From contig NZ_FMCV01000005.1 in NCBI RefSeq assembly GCF_900091565.1, forward strand, positions 62,964-126,963: 64,000 bases of DNA, in the 5' to 3' direction. The DNA comes from Micromonospora marina (GTDB taxonomy: Bacteria > Actinomycetota > Actinomycetes > Mycobacteriales > Micromonosporaceae). Every line of letters starts with the position of its first letter. Position 1 is the first letter of the stretch. The notes under the pieces were generated by a model. It was not told the origin of the DNA. It did no database searches and was given only the letters and a program-made list of their open reading frames with translations. The position numbers and the translations under genes are program-made. Of the stretch, positions 43,788-52,455 are shown piece after piece.

Positions 43788-44468
43788 TCAGGCGCCGGGC
43801 AGCGGGGTGGGTGCGGGCTCCCGGGTGACCCGGCGCACCACCCAGACCGTGATCAGCAGCAGCAGCGCGTACGGCGGGTAGCCCAGGGCGAGCCGGGCCA
43901 CGCCGAGCGCGGTGTCCTGGTGGGCCAGGTAGAGCGCGGCCTGCACGCCGACCTTGGCCAGCCACACCACGCCCCAGAGCACGGTGAGCTGGGTGAAGGT
44001 GCGCACCAGCTTCGGGTCGTCGCGCCACTCGGAGCGGCCCTTGGCCACCAGCACCGACCAGATCCAGCCGACCAGCGGCTGCCGGATCGCGGCCGACAGC
44101 AGCAGCGCCAGGCCGTACCCGATGCCGTAGAGGATGCCCGGCAGGTAGAAGTCGCGCTCGTCGCCGGTGCGCAGCGCCAGCAGCGCGCCGATGCCGACGC
44201 CGAACAGACCGTTTACGGCGTGCCGCACCGGCTTGCGCTGGGCCAGCCGCAGCCCGGCGATCAGCAGCGCCACCGCCACCGAGGCGTACACGGCGGGGCG
44301 CAGCTCGCCGATCACGTTGGCGATCACGAAGACCACCACCGGGATGCTCGACTCGACCAGCCCGCGCCATCCGCCGAGCTGGTCGGCCATCTGCTCGGCG
44401 AGGCTCGGCAGCCGCTCCTCGTCCTGGGGGCCGAGGCCCGACGGGGTGTGCTGCTGTCCGGTCGTCAC
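43788..44468 (-). CDS. DUF3159 membrane protein
   Basis: This 226-residue protein has about five membrane segments (SSIPVVVFVIANVIGELRPA, VYASVAVALLIAGLRLAQR, LLALRTGDERDFYLPGILYG and on). The DUF3159 pattern MADQLGGWRGLVESSIPVVV is typical. The family is conserved beside the OB-fold gene in actinobacteria; its function is unknown. The GTG start overlaps the stop of the OB-fold gene (GTGA), so both form one unit. Confidence 0.88.
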   Translation of the reverse strand: MTTGQQHTPSGLGPQDEERLPSLAEQMADQLGGWRGLVESSIPVVVFVIANVIGELRPAVYASVAVALLIAGLRLAQRKPVRHAVNGLFGVGIGALLALRTGDERDFYLPGILYGIGYGLALLLSAAIRQPLVGWIWSVLVAKGRSEWRDDPKLVRTFTQLTVLWGVVWLAKVGVQAALYLAHQDTALGVARLALGYPPYALLLLITVWVVRRVTREPAPTPLPGA

Positions 44469-44845
44469 TTCGGCGACTCCAGCTCGTAGTACGGGTTGTA
44501 GATCACCTTGCGGTCGTCGCGCACCGCCACCCGGCCGCGCGCGGTCAGGTGCCGGCCCGGCTCGATCCCGGCGATGTGCCGGCGGCCCAGCCAGACCAGG
44601 GTCACCACGTCGTTGCCGTCGTACAGGTCGGCTTCGAGCGTCGGCAGGTTCGTGCGGGGCGTGTAGACGACGGTACGCAGCCGACCGGCCACCGACACCA
44701 CCTGGCCCCTGTTGCACTGGTGGGCGGGGGTGCCGCCGGACTCGGCGCTCTCCCGGCGCAGCTCCTGCGCCTCGATCTCGGCCTCGCTCGCGGTGAGCCG
44801 GTGCAGGAGCCGCCGCAGCGACCCCCGGCTCTCGTCGGTCGTCAT
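44465..44845 (-). CDS. OB-fold nucleic-acid-binding domain protein
   Basis: This 126-residue protein contains an OB-fold (GQVVSVAGRLRTVVYTPRTN, LEADLYDGNDVVTLVWLGRR, GRHLTARGRVAVRDDRKVIY). The N-terminal part is helical (SLRRLLHRLTASEAEIEAQE). It is coupled to the DUF3159 gene and stands next to DUF3710 and dut, a conserved actinobacterial cluster. Nucleic-acid binding is a family inference. Confidence 0.85.
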   Translation of the reverse strand: MTTDESRGSLRRLLHRLTASEAEIEAQELRRESAESGGTPAHQCNRGQVVSVAGRLRTVVYTPRTNLPTLEADLYDGNDVVTLVWLGRRHIAGIEPGRHLTARGRVAVRDDRKVIYNPYYELESPK

Positions 44846-45001
44846 GACCTCCGCGTCACCTCTCCACAGCGGGGCCCCGCGGGCGGCGGAACCGTCCCGC
44901 CAGCGTACGCCGCCGTGGCCCGCCGGGGGGAGCGACGTGTCGCCGCCCCCGGACACACCGCGGCCCGGCGCCGATCGGCGCCGGGCCCGGGAACGCGTGG
45001 A

Positions 45002-45622
45002 TCAGACCTCCTGCGCGTCGGCGGCCTGCTGCTCGGCGACCTCGCGGGGCAGCCGCAGCGGCAGCGGCTCGCGCACCGGCTTGGCCTCCTGGCCACGGTC
45101 GACGACCAGGCCGTCCAGGCAGGCCGCGAGCGGCCCGGTGGCGGCCGGGTCGGTGGCGGCCGCGCCCTGGAAGACGCCGCGCACCATCCAGCGCGGGCCG
45201 TCGATGCCGACGAACCGCAGGTCGGTCGGCCCGTCCGGGGTACGCACCCGGGCGCGCAGCTCGGGCCCGTGCTCCCCTTCGACCTCCTGGGCGGTCGCGC
45301 CGTCGCTGACGAGCGACTGGCGGATCTCCTCGCGCACCTCGTCCCAGATGCCCTCGGAACGGGGCGCGGCGAAGACGCCGAGCTGGAGCGCGTTCTGCCC
45401 GTGCACCAGCACGACCTGCTGGATCACGCCCTGCGGGTCGGCCTGGACCCGCACCTCGACGTCCGGCACCGCCGGGATCTGCAGGCTGCCCAGGTCGAGC
45501 CGAGGCGCGTCGGGCGCCTCGCTGACGTCGTACGGGCCGCGTGCCGGCGCCGACGAGGTCTCCTCGGCGTCGAGGACCCCATTGTCACGCGCCTCGTCGG
45601 CCCGCTTCCGGGAGAAGATCAC
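45002..45622 (-). CDS. DUF3710 family protein
   Basis: This 206-residue protein matches DUF3710: RGPYDVSEAPDAPRLDLGSL, VVLVHGQNALQLGVFAAPRS, GIWDEVREEIRQSLVSDG, and VGIDGPRWMVRGVFQG. It is soluble, without signal or membrane segments, and its function is unknown. The GTG at 45622 follows GGAGGG nine bases upstream. It lies 25 bases after dut and is probably cotranscribed with it. Confidence 0.88.
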   Translation of the reverse strand: MIFSRKRADEARDNGVLDAEETSSAPARGPYDVSEAPDAPRLDLGSLQIPAVPDVEVRVQADPQGVIQQVVLVHGQNALQLGVFAAPRSEGIWDEVREEIRQSLVSDGATAQEVEGEHGPELRARVRTPDGPTDLRFVGIDGPRWMVRGVFQGAAATDPAATGPLAACLDGLVVDRGQEAKPVREPLPLRLPREVAEQQAADAQEV

Positions 45623-45647
45623 TGCGCCCACCCTCCGCTGTTCACAC

Positions 45648-46151
45648 TCACCCTGCCACCTCTTCGTTCTGCCCGCCGGACGGCGCCGGGACCAGTCCGG
45701 CGTGCCCGCCGGTGGACCCGTGCCCGCCCGTGCCACGCCGGGACTCGGGCAGCTCGGCCACCGGCCGGAACTCGGCCCGGGCGACCCGCTGGACCACGAG
45801 CTGCGCGATGCGGTCACCCCGGCTGATCGTGGCCGGCGTGTCCCGATCGTGGTTGATCAGGTTGACCAGGATCTCACCCCGGTAGCCGGCGTCGACCGTA
45901 CCGGGCGCGTTGAGCACCGTCACGCCGAGTCTGGCCGCGAGTCCGGATCGGGGGTGCACCAGCCCGACGTAACCGTCCGGCAGCGCCACCGCCACGCCGG
46001 TGGGCACCAGGGCCCGGCCGCCGGGGGGCAGCTCGACGTCCGCGGCGGCCACCAGGTCCGCCCCGGCGTCGCCGGGATGGGCGTACGCCGGCAGTGGCAG
46101 CTCCGGGTCGAGCAGCCGCACGGGCACGGGTACGACGTCTGTCACGGTCAT
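45648..46151 (-). CDS. dut: dUTP diphosphatase Dut
   Basis: Dut hydrolyses dUTP to dUMP and so keeps uracil out of DNA. The 167-residue trimeric-type enzyme shows all five motifs: [65 protein letters not shown] and [16 protein letters not shown]. The ATG follows GAAGAGG. It is transcribed together with DUF3710. Confidence 0.96.
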   Translation of the reverse strand: MTVTDVVPVPVRLLDPELPLPAYAHPGDAGADLVAAADVELPPGGRALVPTGVAVALPDGYVGLVHPRSGLAARLGVTVLNAPGTVDAGYRGEILVNLINHDRDTPATISRGDRIAQLVVQRVARAEFRPVAELPESRRGTGGHGSTGGHAGLVPAPSGGQNEEVAG

Positions 46152-46217
46152 CCTCTTCCGTCCGGTCCTGCGGGGTGCCCCTGCCATCCTGCCGGTTGCC
46201 GGGCCGTCGACGCGCCG

Positions 46218-46223
46218 TACCCT
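46218..46223 (+). promoter_or_regulatory. Likely -10 box (TACCCT) of a leaderless DUF3093 transcript
   Basis: TACCCT ends 7 bases before the GTG at 46231, with no ribosome site between. Confidence 0.4.
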
Positions 46224-46230
46224 CGTCTGT

Positions 46231-46722
46231 GTGCGTCAGTCGTCATCTGCGGCCGCCCCGACGGCCACCGCCGCGCCGTACGCGGAGCGCCTCGGGCTGC
46301 CCTGGTGGGCCTGGCCGGCCGGGCTGGCCACTGCCGCTCTGCTCGCGGTCGAGCTCTGGATGGGCGCGACCGGGGTACGGGCCTGGCTGCCGTTCGTGCT
46401 GCTGATCCCGGCCGCGGTGGCCGCCCTGTGGTGGCTGGGCCGGATCCGGGTCGAGGTGCGTGACGGCGAACTGCGGGTGGACGACGCCCACCTGCCGGTG
46501 CGGTACGTCGCGGACGTGGTGCCGCTGGACGCGTCCGGCCGGCGCGAGGTGCTCGGCGTCGGCTCCGACCCGCTCGCCTTCGTGGTGCAGCGGCCGTGGA
46601 TCGGTGGCGCGGTGCAGGTGGTGCTCGACGATCCGGCCGACCCGACCCCGTTCTGGGTGGTCAGCACGCGGCACCCGGTCGAGCTGGCGACCGCCCTGCT
46701 GGCCGCCCGCGACGCGGCCTGA
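46231..46722 (+). CDS. DUF3093 membrane protein
   Basis: This 163-residue protein has two membrane segments ([20 protein letters not shown] and [17 protein letters not shown]) followed by a soluble domain ([40 protein letters not shown]). The DUF3093 family is conserved next to dut in actinobacteria. Its role is unknown. The GTG start lies at a TANNNT box. It is divergent from dut. Confidence 0.88.
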   Translation: MRQSSSAAAPTATAAPYAERLGLPWWAWPAGLATAALLAVELWMGATGVRAWLPFVLLIPAAVAALWWLGRIRVEVRDGELRVDDAHLPVRYVADVVPLDASGRREVLGVGSDPLAFVVQRPWIGGAVQVVLDDPADPTPFWVVSTRHPVELATALLAARDAA

Positions 46723-46767
46723 CGGTCCACCCCGGCCCGCCTCCGCCACGTCCCGGCACGGGCCCGG

Positions 46768-47652
46768 TCAGGACGGCACCTCGGGCAGGGCACGCGCGGT
46801 ACGCCGCAGGTCCTTGCGCAGTTGCTCGCCGAGCGCGCGGGTGGCCCGGCGGTTGAGGTAGCCCGCCACTGCGGCGCCGGTCAGGAACGGCCCGAGCGTG
46901 GTGAGGTTTCGCCCGAATCGGCGCATCAGGCTGTCCCGCAGTTCCCGGCGCGCGGCGGTGCCGAGCACCGCGCTCACCCCGACGCCCGGCATCATCGGGT
47001 TGATCCCCCGCTGGGTGGCCCAGGACTGCACGAGCGCCACGGCACGGCCGGTGCCCCCGGCCGGCAGCGGCACCCGGTGGACCTCGTGCAGCTCGCCGAT
47101 CAGCTTCAGCTCGATCGCCACCACGGCCACCGTCTCGGCGGCCAGCAGGACGGGTGCGGAGAGCAGGGTGGGCGTCACCGCCCACTCGACGGCGGCGACC
47201 CCGCCGCCCGCGGCGCCGACCCCGGCGGTGGCGCGGGACGCGTTGCGGACCAGCCGGTCGGCGAGCGCCTCGTCGTCCAGGCCGGGGAAGTGCCGCCGCA
47301 GCGTGGCGAGGTCGCGGATCGGCACGTGCGGCGCGACCTCGGCGACCGTGTCGGTCATCCAGCGCGCCGCCGCGCGGGGCTTGAACAGGTCGGTGATGCC
47401 GCGGGCGCGGGCCTGCCCGACCAGCCGGGTGAGCAGTTGCCGCCGGCGGGCCGGCGCGATGTCGTCGACGGTCAGGGCGGCGACCGTGGCACCCAGCTCG
47501 TCGGTGTCCGGGCCGGTCGGATCGGGTGCCGTGTCCGGGCCGGTCGGTCCCGTGTCCGGTCCCGCCGCTGTCACGTCCGGGCCGGCCGGTGCCGGCCTCA
47601 CCTGCGGAGCCGGGGTCCGATCGGCACCGGTTCCCTCGCTGCGCTCGCTCAC
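46768..47652 (-). CDS. Conserved hypothetical protein with Gly/Ala-rich hydrophobic region
   Basis: This 294-residue protein has a Pro/Thr/Asp-rich start, a helical region (RRRQLLTRLVGQARARGITD, DLATLRRHFPGLDDEALADR) and a hydrophobic stretch AGVGAAGGGVAAVEWAV plus LLAAETVAVVAIELKLIGEL. The rest is basic (RRFGRNLTTLGPFLTGAAVA). It may be peripherally associated with the membrane. No domain name can be assigned with confidence. The GTG at 47652 is preferred over an ATG at 47703 because a GGGAGGG ribosome site precedes it. Confidence 0.7.
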   Translation of the reverse strand: MSERSEGTGADRTPAPQVRPAPAGPDVTAAGPDTGPTGPDTAPDPTGPDTDELGATVAALTVDDIAPARRRQLLTRLVGQARARGITDLFKPRAAARWMTDTVAEVAPHVPIRDLATLRRHFPGLDDEALADRLVRNASRATAGVGAAGGGVAAVEWAVTPTLLSAPVLLAAETVAVVAIELKLIGELHEVHRVPLPAGGTGRAVALVQSWATQRGINPMMPGVGVSAVLGTAARRELRDSLMRRFGRNLTTLGPFLTGAAVAGYLNRRATRALGEQLRKDLRRTARALPEVPS

Positions 47653-47788
47653 CCGTCCGCCCTCCCGCTCCGCGCGGCGTGGCAGCCGCCCGTGACGAGT
47701 CAAGCAGCTCCCGGCCGCGCGCGCACGGCGGCGGCTCGAACAGCGGCGGCCCCGTCGAGGAGGCCGCCGCTGGTGTCCCCGTCCGGGG

Positions 47789-48085
47789 TCAGACGCACTC
47801 GCGGCAGATCAGGTCGCCGTTGCGCTCGACCGCCAGCTGGCTGCGGTGGTGGACCAGGAAGCAGCGGGCGCACCGGAACTCGTCCTGCTGCATCGGGAGG
47901 ACCTTTACCGTGAGCTCCTCGTCGGCCAGATCGGCGCCGGGCAGCTCGAAGCTCTCGGCCACCTCGGCCTCGTCGACGTCCACGGCGCCCGACTGTGAGT
48001 CGACCCGCCGGGCCTTGAGCTCTTCCAGGCTGTCCTCGCCGAGGTCGACCTCGTCGCGACGCGGGGCGTCGTAGTCGGTGGCCAT
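47789..48085 (-). CDS. DUF4193 zinc-ribbon protein
   Basis: This 98-residue acidic protein matches DUF4193 of actinobacteria. The N-terminal half is Asp/Glu-rich (DEVDLGEDSLEELKARR). The end has the zinc-binding pattern EFRCARCFLVHHRSQLAVER and LICRECV, two CxxC pairs. A GGAG ribosome site precedes the ATG. A perfect 14-base palindrome sits just upstream, near the expected promoter. The function is unknown; a role with RNA polymerase or as a zinc-ribbon adaptor would fit the fold but is not shown. Confidence 0.88.
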   Translation of the reverse strand: MATDYDAPRRDEVDLGEDSLEELKARRVDSQSGAVDVDEAEVAESFELPGADLADEELTVKVLPMQQDEFRCARCFLVHHRSQLAVERNGDLICRECV

Positions 48086-48098
48086 CGGTTTCACTCTC

Positions 48099-48112
48099 CA
48101 ATATCGATATTG
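48099..48112. promoter_or_regulatory. Perfect AT-rich palindrome upstream of the DUF4193 gene
   Basis: CAATATCGATATTG is a perfect 14-base palindrome 14 bases before the DUF4193 start codon and just upstream of its ribosome site, in a very GC-rich context. It could be an operator or overlap the -10 region. Confidence 0.5.
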
Positions 48113-48508
48113 TCGCTGCCGGTTGTAACGCCGGACGACGCCGTTTCGGTTCCCCTGACCGGCCACCATCTCTGTCGGGCACCCGACCCGACGAGCGGTG
48201 GGCCGGGCTCGCCGGTGCGAAGTGCCCCCGGTGAGCGCGGAACGTTACCCCCCTGTGGGCGAGGCATGTATACCGCCCTCGCGGGAGAGATGTACGCCTC
48301 TGCGCCCGAAGTTGTTCCCAATGTGACTCAGGCGACACGAAGATAGGGGTAGTCCTACCGGTTCACCGCGTGGCGCGCCGGTATGTCGGACTGTTTCCAC
48401 GCCTGAGCCGGACAAGCGTTAACCTCAGCGGCGTACTGGACGGCCGACCGGTCGCGGCCCGACCGCGTCGCCCGCCACCACCCAATCACTGTCCGGGGAG
48501 CGCCCAGG
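48113..48508. other. Intergenic region between DUF4193 and LytR_C genes
   Basis: About 400 bases separate the divergent genes and must hold promoters for both. No supported gene is present; short frames have no ribosome site. The sequence includes a CCGGTGAGCGCGG segment and a run of mixed composition near 48240-48350, but no strong hairpin. Confidence 0.5.
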
Positions 48509-49039
48509 ATGAGTTTTGCGCGAGTGCGGGCACTCGTTGTCGTCGGACTGCTGGCGGTCGTCGCCCTGGTCGTCGTGGTCGTCGCCGTGCTGAAGGACAG
48601 TCAGGGCACAGCCGGTACGGCGGACGCCTGCCCGGACGGCTGGCCGCTGGTCGACCTGCGGCTGCGGGAGCAGAAGGACGTCAAGATCAACGTCTACAAC
48701 GCCACCGACGAGACCGGCCGGGCCGGCAGCGTCGCGGGCGACTTCCGCAACCGCAAGTTCCAGGTCAAGAACGTCGGCAACGAGAAGAAGGCGTTCGACG
48801 GCGTGGCCGAGCTGCGGTTCGGCCCCAAGGCCGTGGGCTCGGCGCACCTGCTGCGCGCGTACTTCCTGAACGAGGCCAACCAGAAGTTCGACGCGAACCG
48901 CAAGGACGACGTGGTCGACGTGGTCCTGGGCGAGCAGTACCAGCAGCTCGCCACCACCACCGAGGTCAACCAGTCGCTCGGCGACCTGGGCGCGCCGCAG
49001 GCCCCGACCGGCACCTGCCCGATGCCGATCGAGAAGTAG
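48509..49039 (+). CDS. LytR C-terminal domain membrane protein
   Basis: This 176-residue protein has an N-terminal membrane anchor (VRALVVVGLLAVVALVVVVV) and an exterior LytR_C domain (KINVYNATDETGRAGSVAGD, VGSAHLLRAYFLNEANQKFD). The separate LytR_C domain occurs in actinobacteria alongside LCP ligases of the cell wall and probably contacts them or their glycan products. The ATG follows GGGGAGCGCCC. A terminator follows the gene. Confidence 0.85.
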   Translation: MSFARVRALVVVGLLAVVALVVVVVAVLKDSQGTAGTADACPDGWPLVDLRLREQKDVKINVYNATDETGRAGSVAGDFRNRKFQVKNVGNEKKAFDGVAELRFGPKAVGSAHLLRAYFLNEANQKFDANRKDDVVDVVLGEQYQQLATTTEVNQSLGDLGAPQAPTGTCPMPIEK

Positions 49040-49058
49040 GCGGCGGGCGCGACGACGA

Positions 49059-49094
49059 GACGGGGCGGTCTCCCTCCGCGGAGGCCGCCCCGTC
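49059..49094. terminator. Bidirectional terminator hairpin
   Basis: Arms GACGGGGCGGTCTCC and GGAGGCCGCCCCGTC pair over 15 bases with one mismatch around a six-base loop, between the LytR_C and inositol monophosphatase genes. Confidence 0.75.
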
Positions 49095-49111
49095 GCGCGC
49101 CCGGGTGCCGG

Positions 49112-49933
49112 TCACGGCCCGCCGGAGGCGTCCAGGTCGACCAGCCGGTCGTGCAGCGGCCCCTGCAGCGCCGGCGGCGCGGCGAGCACCAGGTCCGGGC
49201 CGGGCGGGCGGCCGGACAGGCCGGTCACCAGCAGTCCGGCCTCCCGGGCGACCAGCCCGCCGGCGGCCAGGTCCCAGTCGGCCAGACCCTTCTCGTAGTA
49301 CGCGTCCACCCGTCCCTCGGCGGCCAGGCAGAGGTCGAGCGCGGCGGCACCCATCCGACGGATGTCCCGGATGTGCGGGATCAGCTCGGTCACCACCCGT
49401 GCCTGGTGGGCCCGGCGGCCGGCGTCGTAGCCGAACCCGGTGGCGACGAGCGCCTGCCCCAGTTCGGTGGCGGTCGAGCCGTGCAGCCGCTGCCCGTCGC
49501 GCCAGGCGCCGCCGCCGAGCGTCGCGGTCCACTCCTCGCCGGTGACGATGTTGCGGACCACGCCGGCGACCACCTCGCCGGCCACCTCGGCGGCCAGCGA
49601 GACGGCGCAGTACGGCAGCCCGTACAGGTAGTTCACGGTTCCGTCGATCGGGTCGAGGATCCAGCGCACGCCGTCGGGGTCGGCGGGGCCGGTCTCGCCC
49701 GCGCCGTACTCCTCGCCCAGCACCGCGTCACCGGGGCGCCGCTGCCGCAGCGCGGCGACCACCTGCCGCTCCACCGCCCGGTCGGCGGCCGTGACCACGT
49801 CCGTCACCGTGCTCTTGGTCGCGGCCACCGAGACGCCCTCGACCCGCATCCGGTACGCGGTGACGGCGGCCTCCCGGGCCACGTCGACAGCGATCGTGAG
49901 CAACTCCCGCGCCGTGGGCGTCGAGGTGATCAT
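49112..49933 (-). CDS. suhB: Inositol monophosphatase family protein
   Basis: This 273-residue enzyme has the metal-binding motifs of the family: [27 protein letters not shown] and the Asp of [20 protein letters not shown]. It probably hydrolyses inositol phosphate or a related phosphate monoester in phosphoinositide synthesis. The ATG follows AAGGGGAAAGAC. It is divergent from the principal sigma factor gene. The symbol is by family only. Confidence 0.88.
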   Translation of the reverse strand: MITSTPTARELLTIAVDVAREAAVTAYRMRVEGVSVAATKSTVTDVVTAADRAVERQVVAALRQRRPGDAVLGEEYGAGETGPADPDGVRWILDPIDGTVNYLYGLPYCAVSLAAEVAGEVVAGVVRNIVTGEEWTATLGGGAWRDGQRLHGSTATELGQALVATGFGYDAGRRAHQARVVTELIPHIRDIRRMGAAALDLCLAAEGRVDAYYEKGLADWDLAAGGLVAREAGLLVTGLSGRPPGPDLVLAAPPALQGPLHDRLVDLDASGGP

Positions 49934-50219
49934 GTCTTTCCCCTTCCGGCACGATCGGGACCGGCCGTCTCGTGCGCGGGTATCATCCTTACAAAGTCCA
50001 CATCTGCGCCGAATCTGCGGTCCCGGACCGCAGGTCCGCCGTGCGGCGCGGGATGATCGCGGCAGACGGCGTTACAATTCACCCTGCCCACGCGCCACGG
50101 ACCGCCAGCGACCGGACGGCCCGGGACACGGGGGTCCTCAACGACTCGCCCGGCGCGGCCGTCCCACGCTGCGCCGGACGACCCGGCCGTGCTCGCTCTT
50201 TCGCCTCCGGAAGGTCTTC
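49934..50219. other. Long leader/promoter region of the principal sigma factor
   Basis: These 286 bases separate suhB from the sigma factor gene and should hold the promoters for both. A TTACAAT sequence near 50073 and a TTACAAAG near 49989 are candidate -10 regions. No gene, riboswitch or strong hairpin is recognised. Confidence 0.4.
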
Positions 50220-51821
50220 GTGACAGATCCCCGCCAGACCGGCGCCGACGTTCGCTCGCTCACCGACACCCTGATCGCCCACGCGCAGAGCGCCGGCGGC
50301 CAGCTCACGTCGGCCCAGCTCGCGCGCACCGTCGAGTCCGCTGAGGTGACCCCGGCCCAGGCCAAGAAGATCCTCCGCGCGCTCTCCGAGGCGGGCGTGA
50401 CGGTGGTGGTGGACGGCTCGGCGAGCACCCGCCGCCGCGTCGCCGCCGCCCGGTCCGCCACCCCCGCCTCCCGCGCGACCACGGCCAAGACGACCAAGAA
50501 GGCCGCCGCGCCCGCCCCGAAGCAGGCGCCCGCCGCCGAGGAGTCGCCCGCCCCGGCCCCCCGGAAGGCGACCGCGCGCAAGGCCACCACCGCCGACGTG
50601 GCCAAGGCCGCGGCCCCGGCGAAGGCGACCAAGGCGACCCGCGCCACCAAGGCGACGGTGGCGGCCAAGACCGCCGCGGCCAAGCCGGCCAAGGCCGGCG
50701 GCAAGACCGAGGGCCCCGACGGGGAGATCGACCCGGAGGAACTGGCCGCCGAGATCGAGGACGTGGTGGTCGAGGAGCCGGCCGAGCTGACCAAGGCCGC
50801 CGAGGCCGACGCGGCCAGCTCCGCCACCGACAACGACTTCGAGTGGGACGACGAGGAGTCCGAGGCGCTCAAGCAGGCGCGCCGGGACGCCGAGCTGACC
50901 GCCTCCGCCGACTCCGTGCGGGCGTACCTGAAGCAGATCGGTAAGGTGCCGCTGCTCAACGCCGAGCAGGAGGTCGAGCTGGCCAAGCGGATCGAGGCCG
51001 GCCTCTACGCCGCCGAGCGGCTGCGCGCCGCCGACGAGGGCGAGGAGAAGCTGGTCCGCGATCTCCAGCGCGACCTGATGTGGATCTCCCGGGACGGCGA
51101 GCGGGCCAAGAACCACCTACTGGAGGCCAACCTGCGGCTCGTGGTCTCGCTGGCCAAGCGCTACACCGGCCGCGGCATGGCCTTCCTCGACCTCATCCAG
51201 GAGGGCAACCTCGGCCTCATCCGCGCGGTCGAGAAGTTCGACTACACCAAGGGCTACAAGTTCTCCACGTACGCCACCTGGTGGATCCGCCAGGCCATCA
51301 CCCGCGCCATGGCCGACCAGGCCCGCACCATCCGCATCCCCGTGCACATGGTCGAGGTGATCAACAAGCTCGGCCGGATCCAGCGCGAGCTGCTCCAGGA
51401 CCTGGGCCGCGAGCCCACCCCGGAGGAATTGGCCAAGGAGATGGACATCACACCGGAGAAGGTGCTGGAAATCCAGCAGTACGCCCGGGAGCCCATCTCG
51501 CTCGACCAGACCATCGGTGACGAGGGCGACAGCCAACTCGGCGACTTCATCGAGGACTCCGAGGCGGTCGTCGCTGTCGACGCGGTGTCGTTCTCACTGC
51601 TCCAGGACCAGCTCCAGCAGGTCCTCCAGACGCTGTCCGAGCGTGAGGCGGGCGTGGTGCGCCTGCGTTTCGGCCTCACCGACGGCCAGCCGCGCACTCT
51701 GGACGAGATCGGCCAGGTGTACGGCGTGACCCGGGAACGCATCCGGCAGATCGAATCCAAGACCATGTCCAAGTTGCGGCACCCCTCGCGTTCCCAGGTG
51801 CTCCGCGACTACCTGGACTGA
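50220..51821 (+). CDS. sigA: Principal RNA polymerase sigma factor (SigA/HrdB type)
   Basis: This 533-residue group 1 sigma factor directs RNA polymerase to housekeeping promoters. An N-terminal region ([20 protein letters not shown], with the winged motif [20 protein letters not shown]) is followed by an Ala/Lys/Pro/Thr-rich spacer of about 120 residues. The regions are 1.2 ([20 protein letters not shown]), 2 ([40 protein letters not shown]), 3, and 4 ([20 protein letters not shown], then [14 protein letters not shown]). The GTG start follows GGAAGG. The basic Ala/Lys spacer is characteristic of actinobacterial HrdB and SigA. Confidence 0.97.
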   Translation: MTDPRQTGADVRSLTDTLIAHAQSAGGQLTSAQLARTVESAEVTPAQAKKILRALSEAGVTVVVDGSASTRRRVAAARSATPASRATTAKTTKKAAAPAPKQAPAAEESPAPAPRKATARKATTADVAKAAAPAKATKATRATKATVAAKTAAAKPAKAGGKTEGPDGEIDPEELAAEIEDVVVEEPAELTKAAEADAASSATDNDFEWDDEESEALKQARRDAELTASADSVRAYLKQIGKVPLLNAEQEVELAKRIEAGLYAAERLRAADEGEEKLVRDLQRDLMWISRDGERAKNHLLEANLRLVVSLAKRYTGRGMAFLDLIQEGNLGLIRAVEKFDYTKGYKFSTYATWWIRQAITRAMADQARTIRIPVHMVEVINKLGRIQRELLQDLGREPTPEELAKEMDITPEKVLEIQQYAREPISLDQTIGDEGDSQLGDFIEDSEAVVAVDAVSFSLLQDQLQQVLQTLSEREAGVVRLRFGLTDGQPRTLDEIGQVYGVTRERIRQIESKTMSKLRHPSRSQVLRDYLD

Positions 51822-52065
51822 CCGCGCACGTCAACAAATCGTGCCGGTTTGATCACCAGCCGTAGAACACTGAACGGTGATCGGTCGGTTGCCTGTTTGT
51901 GATCGTTGACGTGGCACCCTTGGTGCACGGCACACTGTCTCCCACGCCAGGTGTGACCTCGGTCCCCCGCGGGCACACAGGGAAGGCAGGGCCCGAGATG
52001 GGTGTTGCACGATAGGTGAGCAACCGAAGAGAGTGTTCATCGGTGACGACCAGAGGAGGAAGGCG

Positions 52066-52299
52066 ATGACCCCGACCCTCACGCCGCCGCCCGAGACGGT
52101 GAGCCCCCCGGCCGCCGATGAACGGTGCGACCGCTGCAATGCTGCCGGCAAGCTCCGCATCACTCTGGCGGGTGGGAGCGAGCTGGTGTTCTGTGGGCAC
52201 CACGCGAACAAGTACGCGGAGGATCTCGTGAAGATCACCGTGCGCTACGCGTCGGACCCGGAGTTCAGCTGGCGAGGCGCCGATCTGATGGCGAACTGA
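52066..52299 (+). CDS. DUF7455-type small zinc protein
   Basis: This 77-residue protein starts at an ATG after a strong ribosome site (AGAGGAGGAAGG). It shows a CDRCNAAGKLRITLAGGSEL segment and CGHHANKYAEDLV, a likely Cys/His zinc site. The family is conserved immediately downstream of the principal sigma factor gene in actinobacteria. Its function is unknown. A strong terminator follows. Confidence 0.85.
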   Translation: MTPTLTPPPETVSPPAADERCDRCNAAGKLRITLAGGSELVFCGHHANKYAEDLVKITVRYASDPEFSWRGADLMAN

Positions 52300-52329
52300 G
52301 GTCCGACAAGAAGTCCACAACCCGACATG

Positions 52330-52372
52330 ACCGGCCGGCGGCACCCGCAAGGGGAGCCGCCGGCCGGTTTTT
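52330..52372 (+). terminator. Rho-independent terminator
   Basis: A perfect 13-base stem (ACCGGCCGGCGGC / GCCGCCGGCCGGT) followed by TTTTT ends the DUF7455 transcript. This is the clearest intrinsic terminator in the window. Confidence 0.9.
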
Positions 52373-52401
52373 CGTGCGGTGCGGTCTTGAGACGGTGCGG
52401 T

Positions 52402-52455
52402 GTTAAGAAGGGGCCCCTGCTCTACCGGAGGCGTTAACAGGGGGCCCTTCCTTAC
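52402..52455 (+). repeat. Bipartite palindromic repeat, copy 5
   Basis: Units GTTAAGAAGGGGCCCCTGCT and GTTAACAGGGGGCCCTTCCT are separated by CTACCGGAGGC. The right edge provides the TAA stop (52454-52452) of the helicase gene. Confidence 0.85.
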
